NCBI GenBank assembly: GCA_021837545.1
Contig: JAKBFR010000163.1
Location: 1 to 5,051 of the forward strand
Direction of reading: 5' to 3'
DNA length: 5,051 bases
Source of the DNA: Bacillota bacterium
GTDB lineage: Bacteria > Bacillota_A > Clostridia > Clostridiales > Clostridiaceae
Shown in pieces: positions 1 through 5,051 of this stretch. The notes below the pieces were generated by a model, which worked only from the letters and a program-made list of their open reading frames with translations, was not told where the DNA came from and made no database searches. The position numbers were made by a program, and so were the translations under genes. Position 1 is the stretch's first letter, and each line of letters opens with the position of its first letter.

Positions 1-259
<259 letters not shown>

Positions 260-361
260 AAGTTTAATCTTAGCTTACTCAAAATAAAGAATTGCTGGTT
301 TACTTAAATGTATTTATCATATTCTGTTCAATTTTCAAAGATCTTTCAGTCTCTCGACCGC
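260..361 (-). promoter_or_regulatory. rRNA operon leader with 5' hairpin and boxA-like element
   Basis: This is the predicted transcribed leader between the proximal rRNA promoter and mature 16S. Read on the minus strand, the first bases after the likely start (G at 361) form a hairpin at 360-347: CGGTC, a GAGA tetraloop, then GACTG (five pairs, one a G-U). It is followed by AAAGATCTTTGAAAATTG. Within this, GATCTTTGAAAA (343-332) resembles the boxA antitermination element that recruits NusB/S10 in bacterial rRNA leaders. The rest (about 325-260) is AT-rich and would normally supply one arm of the RNase III processing stem around 16S; the partner arm lies outside the window. The boxA role is assigned by similarity and position only. 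Confidence 0.7.
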
Positions 362-367
362 TTTATT

Positions 368-396
368 ATGATAACATCCTTAGCTATTATTGTCAA
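368..396 (-). promoter_or_regulatory. Proximal rRNA promoter (P1), sigma-A type
   Basis: On the minus strand a perfect -35 TTGACA (396-391) is followed after 17 nt by TATCAT (373-368), one mismatch from TATAAT. The 20 bases upstream (about 417-397) are A/T tracts resembling an UP element. Transcription would begin six bases past the -10, at G361 (or A362). Initiation with G fits the GTP-sensing growth-rate control known for rRNA promoters of low-GC Firmicutes, though the start site is inferred. This is the best promoter match in the window and lies about 100 nt before mature 16S. Confidence 0.88.
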
Positions 397-472
397 CATT
401 TATTTTCATAAATTCTTAAATAATTTTTGCTAATTTGTTTCTTTTCGTTAACCATTTTCCGTGGCAACGAAT

Positions 473-500
473 ATTATAGTATCACGTTTTTCACATTCAA
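473..500 (-). promoter_or_regulatory. Second rRNA promoter candidate (P2)
   Basis: On the minus strand TTGAAT (500-495) precedes a perfect TATAAT (478-473) with a 16-nt spacer. The predicted start is around 466-468. Just after the -10 is a small imperfect hairpin at 469-446 (CGTT and CCA pairing with TGG and AACG). It lies about 105 nt upstream of P1 and points the same way, as expected for tandem rRNA promoters. The -35 has four of six consensus bases, so this is good but not certain. Confidence 0.6.
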
Positions 501-604
501 TTCATCGAATAACACTTATGTATATAATATATCCTGATATTACTCGCTTTTTCTTTGAAAATCTATTTATTTTACCCAAAGACACGCCAGGAAACGTTAA
601 CTTT

Positions 605-633
605 ATTATAGGCAAATATAATTGAATTATTAA
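605..633 (-). promoter_or_regulatory. Third rRNA promoter candidate (P3)
   Basis: A perfect -10 TATAAT (610-605, minus strand) lies 17 nt from TTAATA (633-628), which has four of six -35 consensus bases. It is 132 nt upstream of the P2 -10 and co-directional with 16S. The surrounding DNA is very AT-rich, so a chance match is possible. The correct spacing and the tandem placement are the support. Confidence 0.4.
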
Positions 634-730
634 ATTATTAACTGCACTTTACTACTATTCAGATTTATTTTAGTATTAATATTGTAGACTTGTTAATTTA
701 ATTTGTTAGATAGAGAAAGTATATACAGTT

Positions 731-758
731 ATTATATAGTTGTGCAATCACTTAACAA
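731..758 (-). promoter_or_regulatory. Distal leftward promoter candidate (P4)
   Basis: On the minus strand TTGTTA (758-753) is followed after 16 nt by TATAAT (736-731). It points toward 16S, 126 nt upstream of the P3 -10. There is no leftward protein gene before 16S, so if active it would add to rRNA transcription or make a short non-coding transcript. The hexamer match is moderate in AT-rich DNA, making this the weakest of the four. Confidence 0.33.
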
Positions 759-774
759 ACTTAAATGTCAGAAA

Positions 775-802
775 ACACTCTATAGAATCTATACATATTA
801 TA
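775..802 (+). promoter_or_regulatory. Possible sigma-K-like promoter for the lipoprotein gene
   Basis: AC at 775-776 is followed after 17 nt by CATATTATA (794-802), matching the mother-cell sporulation consensus AC-N16/17-CATANNNTA. Transcription from it would leave a leader of about 75 nt before the lipoprotein start. The motif has low information content and the region is AT-rich, so chance is a real possibility. Confidence 0.2.
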
Positions 803-856
803 CGAGAATATATATAAATACATTTTACTTAAAGTCATTAACAATTCTATGATTAA

Positions 857-876
857 TATAATTTTAGTTTAGGGAG
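857..876 (+). promoter_or_regulatory. Candidate -10 box and ribosome site of the lipoprotein gene
   Basis: TATAAT at 857-862 is a perfect -10 hexamer, but no good -35 lies 16-18 nt upstream (the best is TCATTA at 835-840). A start near 869 would leave a leader under 20 nt. The ribosome site AGGGAG (871-876) lies 9 nt before the ATG at 886 and supports that start codon. The ribosome site is more secure than the promoter. Confidence 0.4.
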
Positions 877-885
877 ATTTTAATA

Positions 886-1908
886 ATGAATAAAAAAATA
901 CTGTACTTATTACTATCAATTACTATAGTTTCTTTAATGGGATGTGGAAATACAGCAACTTCATCCTCATCTGCAAATTCTGCTTCTAGTTCCTCATCAG
1001 CAAAATCAATACAGGTATCTAATTCTACAACTACTGTATCAACACCATTTACATTAACAGATAATAATTCTTCATATTTTTGTCCATTTGTTTTTAATGG
1101 AACTGATTTAATATTTCCTAATCCAGATGAAAACAATCGAATTTCAACAATTCCTGACCCATTGCCAAAGGATATTCTTCAAAGTAAAAATGTTACTAAC
1201 TTTGCGGATTATTCTGCAAGCAATATAGCATTAATTGATGAAATGCTTTATTTTTCTAATGACTCAGAAAACGGTGCGCTATCTTCCTTCGACATTGCTG
1301 ACAAAACATATACTAAAATAAACACTCATTCTATAAGTAGCCTGATGGCTATTAATACTGACTTGTTCTACAAAAACAAAGCTGATGACAATAAAGTTTA
1401 TAAAAATGACACAACAACCTCTAAAGAGCAGGTAGTATCACATGATAGTGTTGGTTCCTTTATGGTTAATGGAGACTTTCTTATCTATCAAAACTTAAGT
1501 GATGGTGCAAAACTTTATTCAATCAAAACAGATGGTACTGAAAGACAAAAACTTACTGACTATACAGCTAATAGTTTTGTAGTGTATGATGGACAAATAT
1601 TATTCTTTAATTCTTCTGATAATAATAATTTATATTTAATGGATCCTTCTACATTAGATTGTAAAAGAATTTCTATAATGAATGGGTCAGAGTTAAAAAT
1701 TATTAATAAATCTTTATATTTTATTAATGGAAGTGATTCAAATAACCTGTATTCACTATCAGTAGATACAAAGAATTCAACTGCAACATATAAAGCAGAA
1801 ATATCTCAAGGCATTAATGACTATTATTTAACTTCTGCAGGTATTTTTTATAGTCCAAGTGTTAATGTAAATAATATTTACTTCAAAAAGTATTCTACTC
1901 AAAGCTAA
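886..1908 (+). CDS. Predicted lipoprotein with DUF5050-like beta-propeller repeats
   Basis: This 340-residue protein starts with a lipoprotein signal peptide: MNKK, a hydrophobic stretch at 5-18 and a lipobox L17-M-G-C20. It should be lipidated at Cys20 and anchored on the outer face of the cytoplasmic membrane. A low-complexity Ser/Ala/Thr tether (about 24-55) follows. The rest is built of about seven repeats of 38-47 residues, each with a hydrophobic strand pair (DLIF at 74, LYF 121, DLFY 159, FLIY 198, ILFF 238, LYF 277, IFY 320), a Ser/Asn/Asp loop, and a strand such as LYSIKTDGTE (210-219). This resembles the DUF5050/TolB-like propellers of clostridial surface proteins. Apart from Cys20 the only cysteines are Cys66 and Cys259. 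No catalytic motif is visible, and binding of a ligand or cell-wall component is only a guess. It is monocistronic, divergent from the rRNA operon and convergent with murD. The start is supported by AGGGAG 9 nt upstream. The lipoprotein call is strong; the family is moderately sure and the function unknown. Confidence 0.88.
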   Translation: MNKKILYLLLSITIVSLMGCGNTATSSSSANSASSSSSAKSIQVSNSTTTVSTPFTLTDNNSSYFCPFVFNGTDLIFPNPDENNRISTIPDPLPKDILQSKNVTNFADYSASNIALIDEMLYFSNDSENGALSSFDIADKTYTKINTHSISSLMAINTDLFYKNKADDNKVYKNDTTTSKEQVVSHDSVGSFMVNGDFLIYQNLSDGAKLYSIKTDGTERQKLTDYTANSFVVYDGQILFFNSSDNNNLYLMDPSTLDCKRISIMNGSELKIINKSLYFINGSDSNNLYSLSVDTKNSTATYKAEISQGINDYYLTSAGIFYSPSVNVNNIYFKKYSTQS

Positions 1909-1914
1909 TACATA

Positions 1915-1961
1915 GAAAAGATGGGGGAGATTATTAATAAATATTTTCCACCCATCTTTTT
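1915..1961. terminator. Bidirectional terminator between the lipoprotein gene and murD
   Basis: AAAAGATGGG (1916-1925) pairs with CCCATCTTTT (1951-1960), a 10-bp stem. It extends inward past a bulged A1950 by GGA pairing with TCC. The loop is AT-rich. On the plus strand the stem ends in TTTTT (1957-1961), just 7 nt after the lipoprotein stop codon. On the minus strand it ends in TTTTC, serving murD, whose stop is 18 nt away. The single hairpin probably stops both convergent transcripts. The T-tracts are short, so efficiency may be moderate. Confidence 0.85.
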
Positions 1962-1978
1962 CATTATAATAAGTACCA

Positions 1979-3355
1979 CTATAAACTTCTTACTATTTCT
2001 TTAAATTTATTTCCTCTTACCATAAAATTAGGATACATATCAAACGAAGCACAAGCTGGTGATAGTGTTACAATATCTCCTGATTCAGCTGTACTTTTTG
2101 CAATATTAACAGCATCTTCTAATGATTCTGCTATTCTTATATTAATCTTTATACCTTTCTCTTTTTCTAGCTTGTCAAATACTTCCTTGATCTTGTCTTT
2201 TGTATCTCCCATGAGAATCAATTCTTTTATATAAGGATATCCTTCATAGGCTAATGGTTCAAATGGAATATGCTTATCATATCCCCCCGCAATTATTATT
2301 ACTTTTTCATCAAACGCTTTAAGTCCAGCTAAGGTCCTAGTTGGGCTTGACGCTATAGAATCATTATAATACTTAACCCCATCTATTTCTCTTACAAGCT
2401 CGCATCTATGCTCAACACCTGTGAAACTTTGTGCTACTTTCTTCATAATTTCAGTAGAGACATCATCTTTCGTTGCTGCGAACGCTGCAAGATAATTTTC
2501 AACATTATGCATTCCTTTGATTACTATATCATCCTTTTTACAAACTTCCTTACCATCAAGGTAAAGAACACCGTCCTTATAATATGACCCATCCTTCATC
2601 TCTCTTTTAGAGCTAAATTCCCTAACAATTCCTTTTGCTTCTTTTAAAAACTCATGTGTAATTTCATTTTCTCTATTTACAATTAGAATATCATTTGAAT
2701 TTTGATATAAAAAGATATTTTTCTTGGCATCAATATATTCTTGCATATCTTTATGCATATCCAAATGATTAGGTGCTAAATTTGTGCATATAGCAATATC
2801 TATCTCTTGAGCCATAGTCATAAGTTGAAAACTCGATAATTCTAATACAACTCTATCATCTTCATTTATGCTTTCTATTTGTGAAAATAATGGCGTTCCT
2901 ATGTTTCCTCCCACCCAAGTTTTATAACCTTGTGCTTCAAGTAACTTAGAAATAATTGTAGTTGTAGTAGTCTTTCCATCACTACCTGTTATCCCATATA
3001 CTTTTCCTTTAGTGTATCTAACAAACTCTTCCATTTCAGATGTAATATATGCACCTTCCTTCTTAACTCTGACTAATGATTCGCTATCAATTCTCATTGA
3101 GGGCGTTTTAAAAATCACATCAAATCCAGTAAGTTTATCTAAATATCCTTCTCCAAGTTCTAAGGCTACTCCTTTTTTATTGAAATCAACTGCTACTTCT
3201 CCAAGTTCTTCCTCGGTCTTTTTATCAAAGGCTGTTACAGTTGCACCTAAATCTAACAAAAAATTGATTAGTGGAATATTGCTTACCCCGATTCCAACAA
3301 CACCAACCTTTTTTTGATCTATAAATTTTTTGAAATTTGCAAAGTCTTTTTTCAT
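1979..3355 (-). CDS. murD: UDP-N-acetylmuramoylalanine--D-glutamate ligase MurD
   Basis: MurD adds D-glutamate to UDP-MurNAc-L-alanine using ATP, the second amino acid step of cytoplasmic peptidoglycan precursor synthesis (EC 6.3.2.9). The 458-residue length is normal. The N-terminal Rossmann-like domain has [10 protein letters not shown] (17-26), which binds the UDP substrate in this family. The central ATPase domain has the P-loop [13 protein letters not shown] (121-133), GGNIGTPL (149-156), ELSSFQL (172-178), [10 protein letters not shown] (192-201) and DAKKNIF, where Lys211 aligns with the carbamylated lysine of E. coli Mur[11 protein letters not shown] (281-290) and EHRCEL (315-320) lead into the C-terminal ligase domain with [13 protein letters not shown] (329-341), AGGYDKH (356-362) and [11 protein letters not shown] (431-441). 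All expected motifs are present, so it should be active. The start is fixed by GGAGGA (3366-3361), 5 nt before the ATG. It lies downstream of glyS but is separated from it by a terminator. No other dcw cell-wall genes are adjacent, so murD stands apart from the usual mur cluster here. Confidence 0.97.
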   Translation of the reverse strand: MKKDFANFKKFIDQKKVGVVGIGVSNIPLINFLLDLGATVTAFDKKTEEELGEVAVDFNKKGVALELGEGYLDKLTGFDVIFKTPSMRIDSESLVRVKKEGAYITSEMEEFVRYTKGKVYGITGSDGKTTTTTIISKLLEAQGYKTWVGGNIGTPLFSQIESINEDDRVVLELSSFQLMTMAQEIDIAICTNLAPNHLDMHKDMQEYIDAKKNIFLYQNSNDILIVNRENEITHEFLKEAKGIVREFSSKREMKDGSYYKDGVLYLDGKEVCKKDDIVIKGMHNVENYLAAFAATKDDVSTEIMKKVAQSFTGVEHRCELVREIDGVKYYNDSIASSPTRTLAGLKAFDEKVIIIAGGYDKHIPFEPLAYEGYPYIKELILMGDTKDKIKEVFDKLEKEKGIKINIRIAESLEDAVNIAKSTAESGDIVTLSPACASFDMYPNFMVRGNKFKEIVRSL

Positions 3356-3429
3356 CTTTATCCTCCAAAATCAAATAATGTTCCTCTATCTGCTATAAAT
3401 ATTACCAAAATCTGTTCTTTTATATATTA

Positions 3430-3457
3430 ATTATAGCACTTAGGTTAAAAAAATAAA
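3430..3457 (-). promoter_or_regulatory. murD promoter, extended -10 type
   Basis: On the minus strand TGC directly precedes a perfect TATAAT (3435-3430), giving the extended -10 motif TGnTATAAT. The -35 position at 16-nt spacing is TTTATT (3457-3452), a poor match, as is common when the TG extension compensates. The predicted start near 3423 gives a leader of about 67 nt to the murD ATG. The -35 region coincides with the T-tract of the glyS terminator. Confidence 0.65.
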
Positions 3458-3486
3458 CTGACTCAAAAGAAATTATCTTGAGTCAG
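3447..3486 (-). terminator. Intrinsic terminator of glyS
   Basis: Read on the minus strand, CTGACTCAA (3486-3478) and TTGAGTCAG (3466-3458) form a perfect 9-bp stem with an 11-nt loop. It is followed at once by TTTATTTTTTT (3457-3447). It starts about 18 nt past the glyS stop codon. This is a textbook Rho-independent terminator and implies that glyS and murD are mainly separate transcripts. Confidence 0.95.
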
Positions 3487-3504
3487 CCTTTGTCTTTTAT
3501 ATTT

Positions 3505-4896
3505 CTAGAATTCTAAACTTGATTGAATATAATTTTCTATTTCACTTATCTTAATTCTTTCTTGTTCCATTGTATCTCTATTTCTAATTGTAACTGCTTC
3601 ATCCTCTAATGTCTCAAAATCAATTGTTATACAATAAGGAGTTCCAATTTCATCTTGTCTTCTATATCTCTTACCTATGCTTCCTGTTTCATCAAAGTCA
3701 AGATTAAACTTTTTACTTAATTCTCCATAAACATCTAATGCTTTTTCTGAAAGTTTTTTAGAAAGAGGCAATATAGCTGCTTTAAATGGTGCTAATGCCG
3801 GATGTAAATGCATAACTGTTCTAACATCACCATCTTCTAATTCTTCTTCATCATATGCTTCAATTAAAAATGCTAATGCAACTCTATCAGCACCTAACGA
3901 TGGTTCTATTACATATGGTATATACTTTTCATTAGCTGTTTGATCTAAATAGCTTAAATCTTGACCTGAATGTTCTTGATGCTTAGTCAAATCATAATCA
4001 GTTCTATCTGCTATACCCCAAAGCTCACCCCATCCAAATGGGAATAAGTATTCTATATCAGATGTTGCATTTGAGTAGAATGATAATTCTTCTTCACCAT
4101 GATCTCTCATTCTTAAATTTTCAGGTTTTACATTTAAATTAAGCAAGAAATTCCAGCAATAATCTTTCCAATACTTATGCCATTCTAGATCAGTGCCTGG
4201 TTTGCAGAAAAATTCTAACTCCATTTGTTCAAACTCTCTTGTTCTAAATGTGAAATTACCAGGAGTAATTTCGTTTCTAAAAGATTTACCAATTTGTGCT
4301 ATTCCAAATGGTACTTTCTTTCTTGAAGTTCTTTGTACAGCCTTAAAGTTAACAAATATACCTTGAGCTGTTTCAGGTCTTAGATAAATTTCTGACTTAG
4401 CATCTTCAGTAACACCTTGGAATGTCTTAAACATAAGATTAAACTTTCTTATATCTGTATAATTCATCTTTCCACATTTAGGACAAACTATATTATTACT
4501 TTCAATATATTCTTTTAATTGTTCATTAGTCCATCCATCAGCGCTAGCTACTTCTGCACCATTTTCTGTCATGTGATCTTCAACTATCTTATCTGCTCTA
4601 AATCTTGCTTTACATTCTTTACAATCCATTAATGGATCTGAAAATCCACCAACGTGTCCTGATGCAACCCAAACTTGACTATTCATTAAAATTGCAGAAT
4701 CCAATCCAACGTTATAAGGACTTTCTTGGACGAATTTTTTCCACCATGCCTTTTTAACATTATTCTTAAATTCTACTCCTAAAGGACCATAATCCCATGA
4801 ATTAGCTAACCCACCATATATATCTGAGCCAGGAAATACAAATCCTCTATTTTTGCAAAGTGCTACAATCTTATCCATTGTCTTTTCTACTGCCAT
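3505..4896 (-). CDS. glyS: Glycyl-tRNA synthetase, single-chain (alpha2) type
   Basis: This enzyme charges tRNA-Gly with glycine using ATP (EC 6.1.1.14) in the cytoplasm. It is the single-chain, eukaryote/archaea-like dimeric form rather than the alpha2beta2 GlyQ/GlyS enzyme. In 463 residues it shows class II motif 1 (about 40-60), [14 protein letters not shown] (171-184), motif 2 from [14 protein letters not shown] (197-210) through [12 protein letters not shown] (219-230), [10 protein letters not shown] (309-318), and motif 3 [14 protein letters not shown] (331-344) with the ATP-contacting Arg338. Residues about 364-459 form the anticodon-binding domain. Between motifs 1 and 2, Cys92/Cys95 and Cys138/Cys141 form two CxxC pairs that could hold zinc; this is inferred. 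The start is set by GGAGGG (4909-4904), 7 nt before the ATG. Length and motifs are complete. A terminator follows the gene, so it is probably transcribed alone. Confidence 0.98.
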   Translation of the reverse strand: MAVEKTMDKIVALCKNRGFVFPGSDIYGGLANSWDYGPLGVEFKNNVKKAWWKKFVQESPYNVGLDSAILMNSQVWVASGHVGGFSDPLMDCKECKARFRADKIVEDHMTENGAEVASADGWTNEQLKEYIESNNIVCPKCGKMNYTDIRKFNLMFKTFQGVTEDAKSEIYLRPETAQGIFVNFKAVQRTSRKKVPFGIAQIGKSFRNEITPGNFTFRTREFEQMELEFFCKPGTDLEWHKYWKDYCWNFLLNLNVKPENLRMRDHGEEELSFYSNATSDIEYLFPFGWGELWGIADRTDYDLTKHQEHSGQDLSYLDQTANEKYIPYVIEPSLGADRVALAFLIEAYDEEELEDGDVRTVMHLHPALAPFKAAILPLSKKLSEKALDVYGELSKKFNLDFDETGSIGKRYRRQDEIGTPYCITIDFETLEDEAVTIRNRDTMEQERIKISEIENYIQSSLEF

Positions 4897-5051
4897 TATT
4901 TATCCCTCCAAATATATTTTATTAAGTGCACATCTCAATACTCTCATTTTCATAATCGCCATCTATAAAGCTATCTATGCTTTTATAAAAATCTTTGTAT
5001 TTTTAAATAAAATAAAAGGGCTATAAGCACAAAGGGACGAAATTATAATTC
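4897..5051 (-). promoter_or_regulatory. glyS leader with possible -10 box at the window edge
   Basis: The 155 nt upstream of glyS contain no credible gene. The ribosome site GGAGGG is at 4909-4904. TATAAT on the minus strand at 5047-5042 could be the -10 of the glyS promoter. Its -35 would lie outside the window, and the leader would be about 140 nt. The box sits in ATTATAAT, which also reads as a near -10 in the other direction. No T-box consensus (GGTGGNACCGCG) is visible in this stretch, so tRNA-dependent antitermination of glyS is not supported by what can be seen. Confidence 0.4.

Larger units (their letters stand above)
397..870. other. Long AT-rich divergent intergenic region
   Basis: About 470 nt between the proximal rRNA promoter and the lipoprotein ribosome site carry no credible protein gene. 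The content I can support is three leftward promoter candidates (473-500, 605-633, 731-758) and weak rightward promoter signals near the lipoprotein gene. A short patch around 583-597 (GACACGCCAGGAAAC) is richer in G and C than its surroundings but matches nothing I know. The only open frame of note, 518-625 on the plus strand (35 codons), has no ribosome site. I see no tRNA, riboswitch or insertion-sequence end. Confidence 0.6.

Noticed and set aside
583..600. GC-richer patch in the AT-rich intergenic region as a possible remnant gene or attachment site
   Set aside because: It is too short, with no coding frame and no repeat partner elsewhere in the window.
518..625. 35-codon plus-strand open frame in the rRNA upstream region
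   Set aside because: No Shine-Dalgarno sequence precedes it, and it overlaps the P3 box and the DNA between P2 and P3. A frame of this length is expected by chance.
864..1136. 90-codon minus-strand open frame ending in the lipoprotein upstream region
   Set aside because: It is antisense to the lipoprotein start. Its acidic DEELEAEFADEDE stretch is only the complement of the Ser-rich tether, and no ribosome site precedes it.
3012..3317. 101-codon plus-strand open frame within murD
   Set aside because: It lies wholly antisense to a complete, motif-rich murD, with no ribosome site and low-complexity Ser/Pro content.
4900..4962. 20-codon minus-strand frame just upstream of glyS (MAIMKMRVL...), a possible leader peptide
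   Set aside because: It has no ribosome site, no run of glycine codons as a glycine-sensing attenuator would need, and it ends inside the glyS ribosome site region, so it is probably chance.
4950..4985. Repeated ATCTAT units and a near palindrome around AAAGCTAT upstream of glyS
   Set aside because: Pairing is weak and spacing irregular, so it is consistent with AT-rich background rather than an operator or terminator.

Overview
The window looks like chromosomal DNA of a low-GC Firmicute, most likely a Clostridium of cluster I (C. beijerinckii/C. butyricum-like). The evidence is the 5' end of a 16S rRNA gene whose V1-V2 sequence I recognise as clostridial, very AT-rich intergenic DNA, strong GGAGG ribosome sites, a single-chain glycyl-tRNA synthetase and a clostridial-type MurD. 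The species call is from memory of 16S sequences, not from a search.

Layout, left to right. Positions 1-259 are the first ~259 nt of a 16S rRNA gene on the minus strand; the rest of the operon lies beyond the left edge. Positions 260-885 contain no protein gene. This stretch holds the rRNA leader (5' hairpin, boxA-like element), a strong rRNA promoter at 368-396, and up to three further sigma-A-like promoters upstream of it, all firing leftward. Rightward from the same gap runs a 340-residue predicted lipoprotein (886-1908) that appears to be a beta-propeller of about seven repeats. It converges on murD (1979-3355, minus), and a bidirectional hairpin terminator at 1915-1961 separates the two. 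Next comes glyS (3505-4896, minus), with its own strong terminator at 3447-3486; murD has a separate extended -10 promoter just after it. The last 155 bases hold the glyS leader and a possible promoter box at the right edge.

The minus strand carries housekeeping functions for growth: ribosomal RNA, glycine charging of tRNA, and peptidoglycan precursor synthesis. Each appears to be an independent transcription unit rather than part of one operon. The lipoprotein is the only accessory-looking gene. It stands alone, opposite in direction to its neighbours, and nothing in the window reveals its function. I see no mobile element, CRISPR array, toxin-antitoxin pair or defence system, and no convincing new multi-gene system. 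The most interesting parts are the rRNA control region and the orphan lipoprotein.
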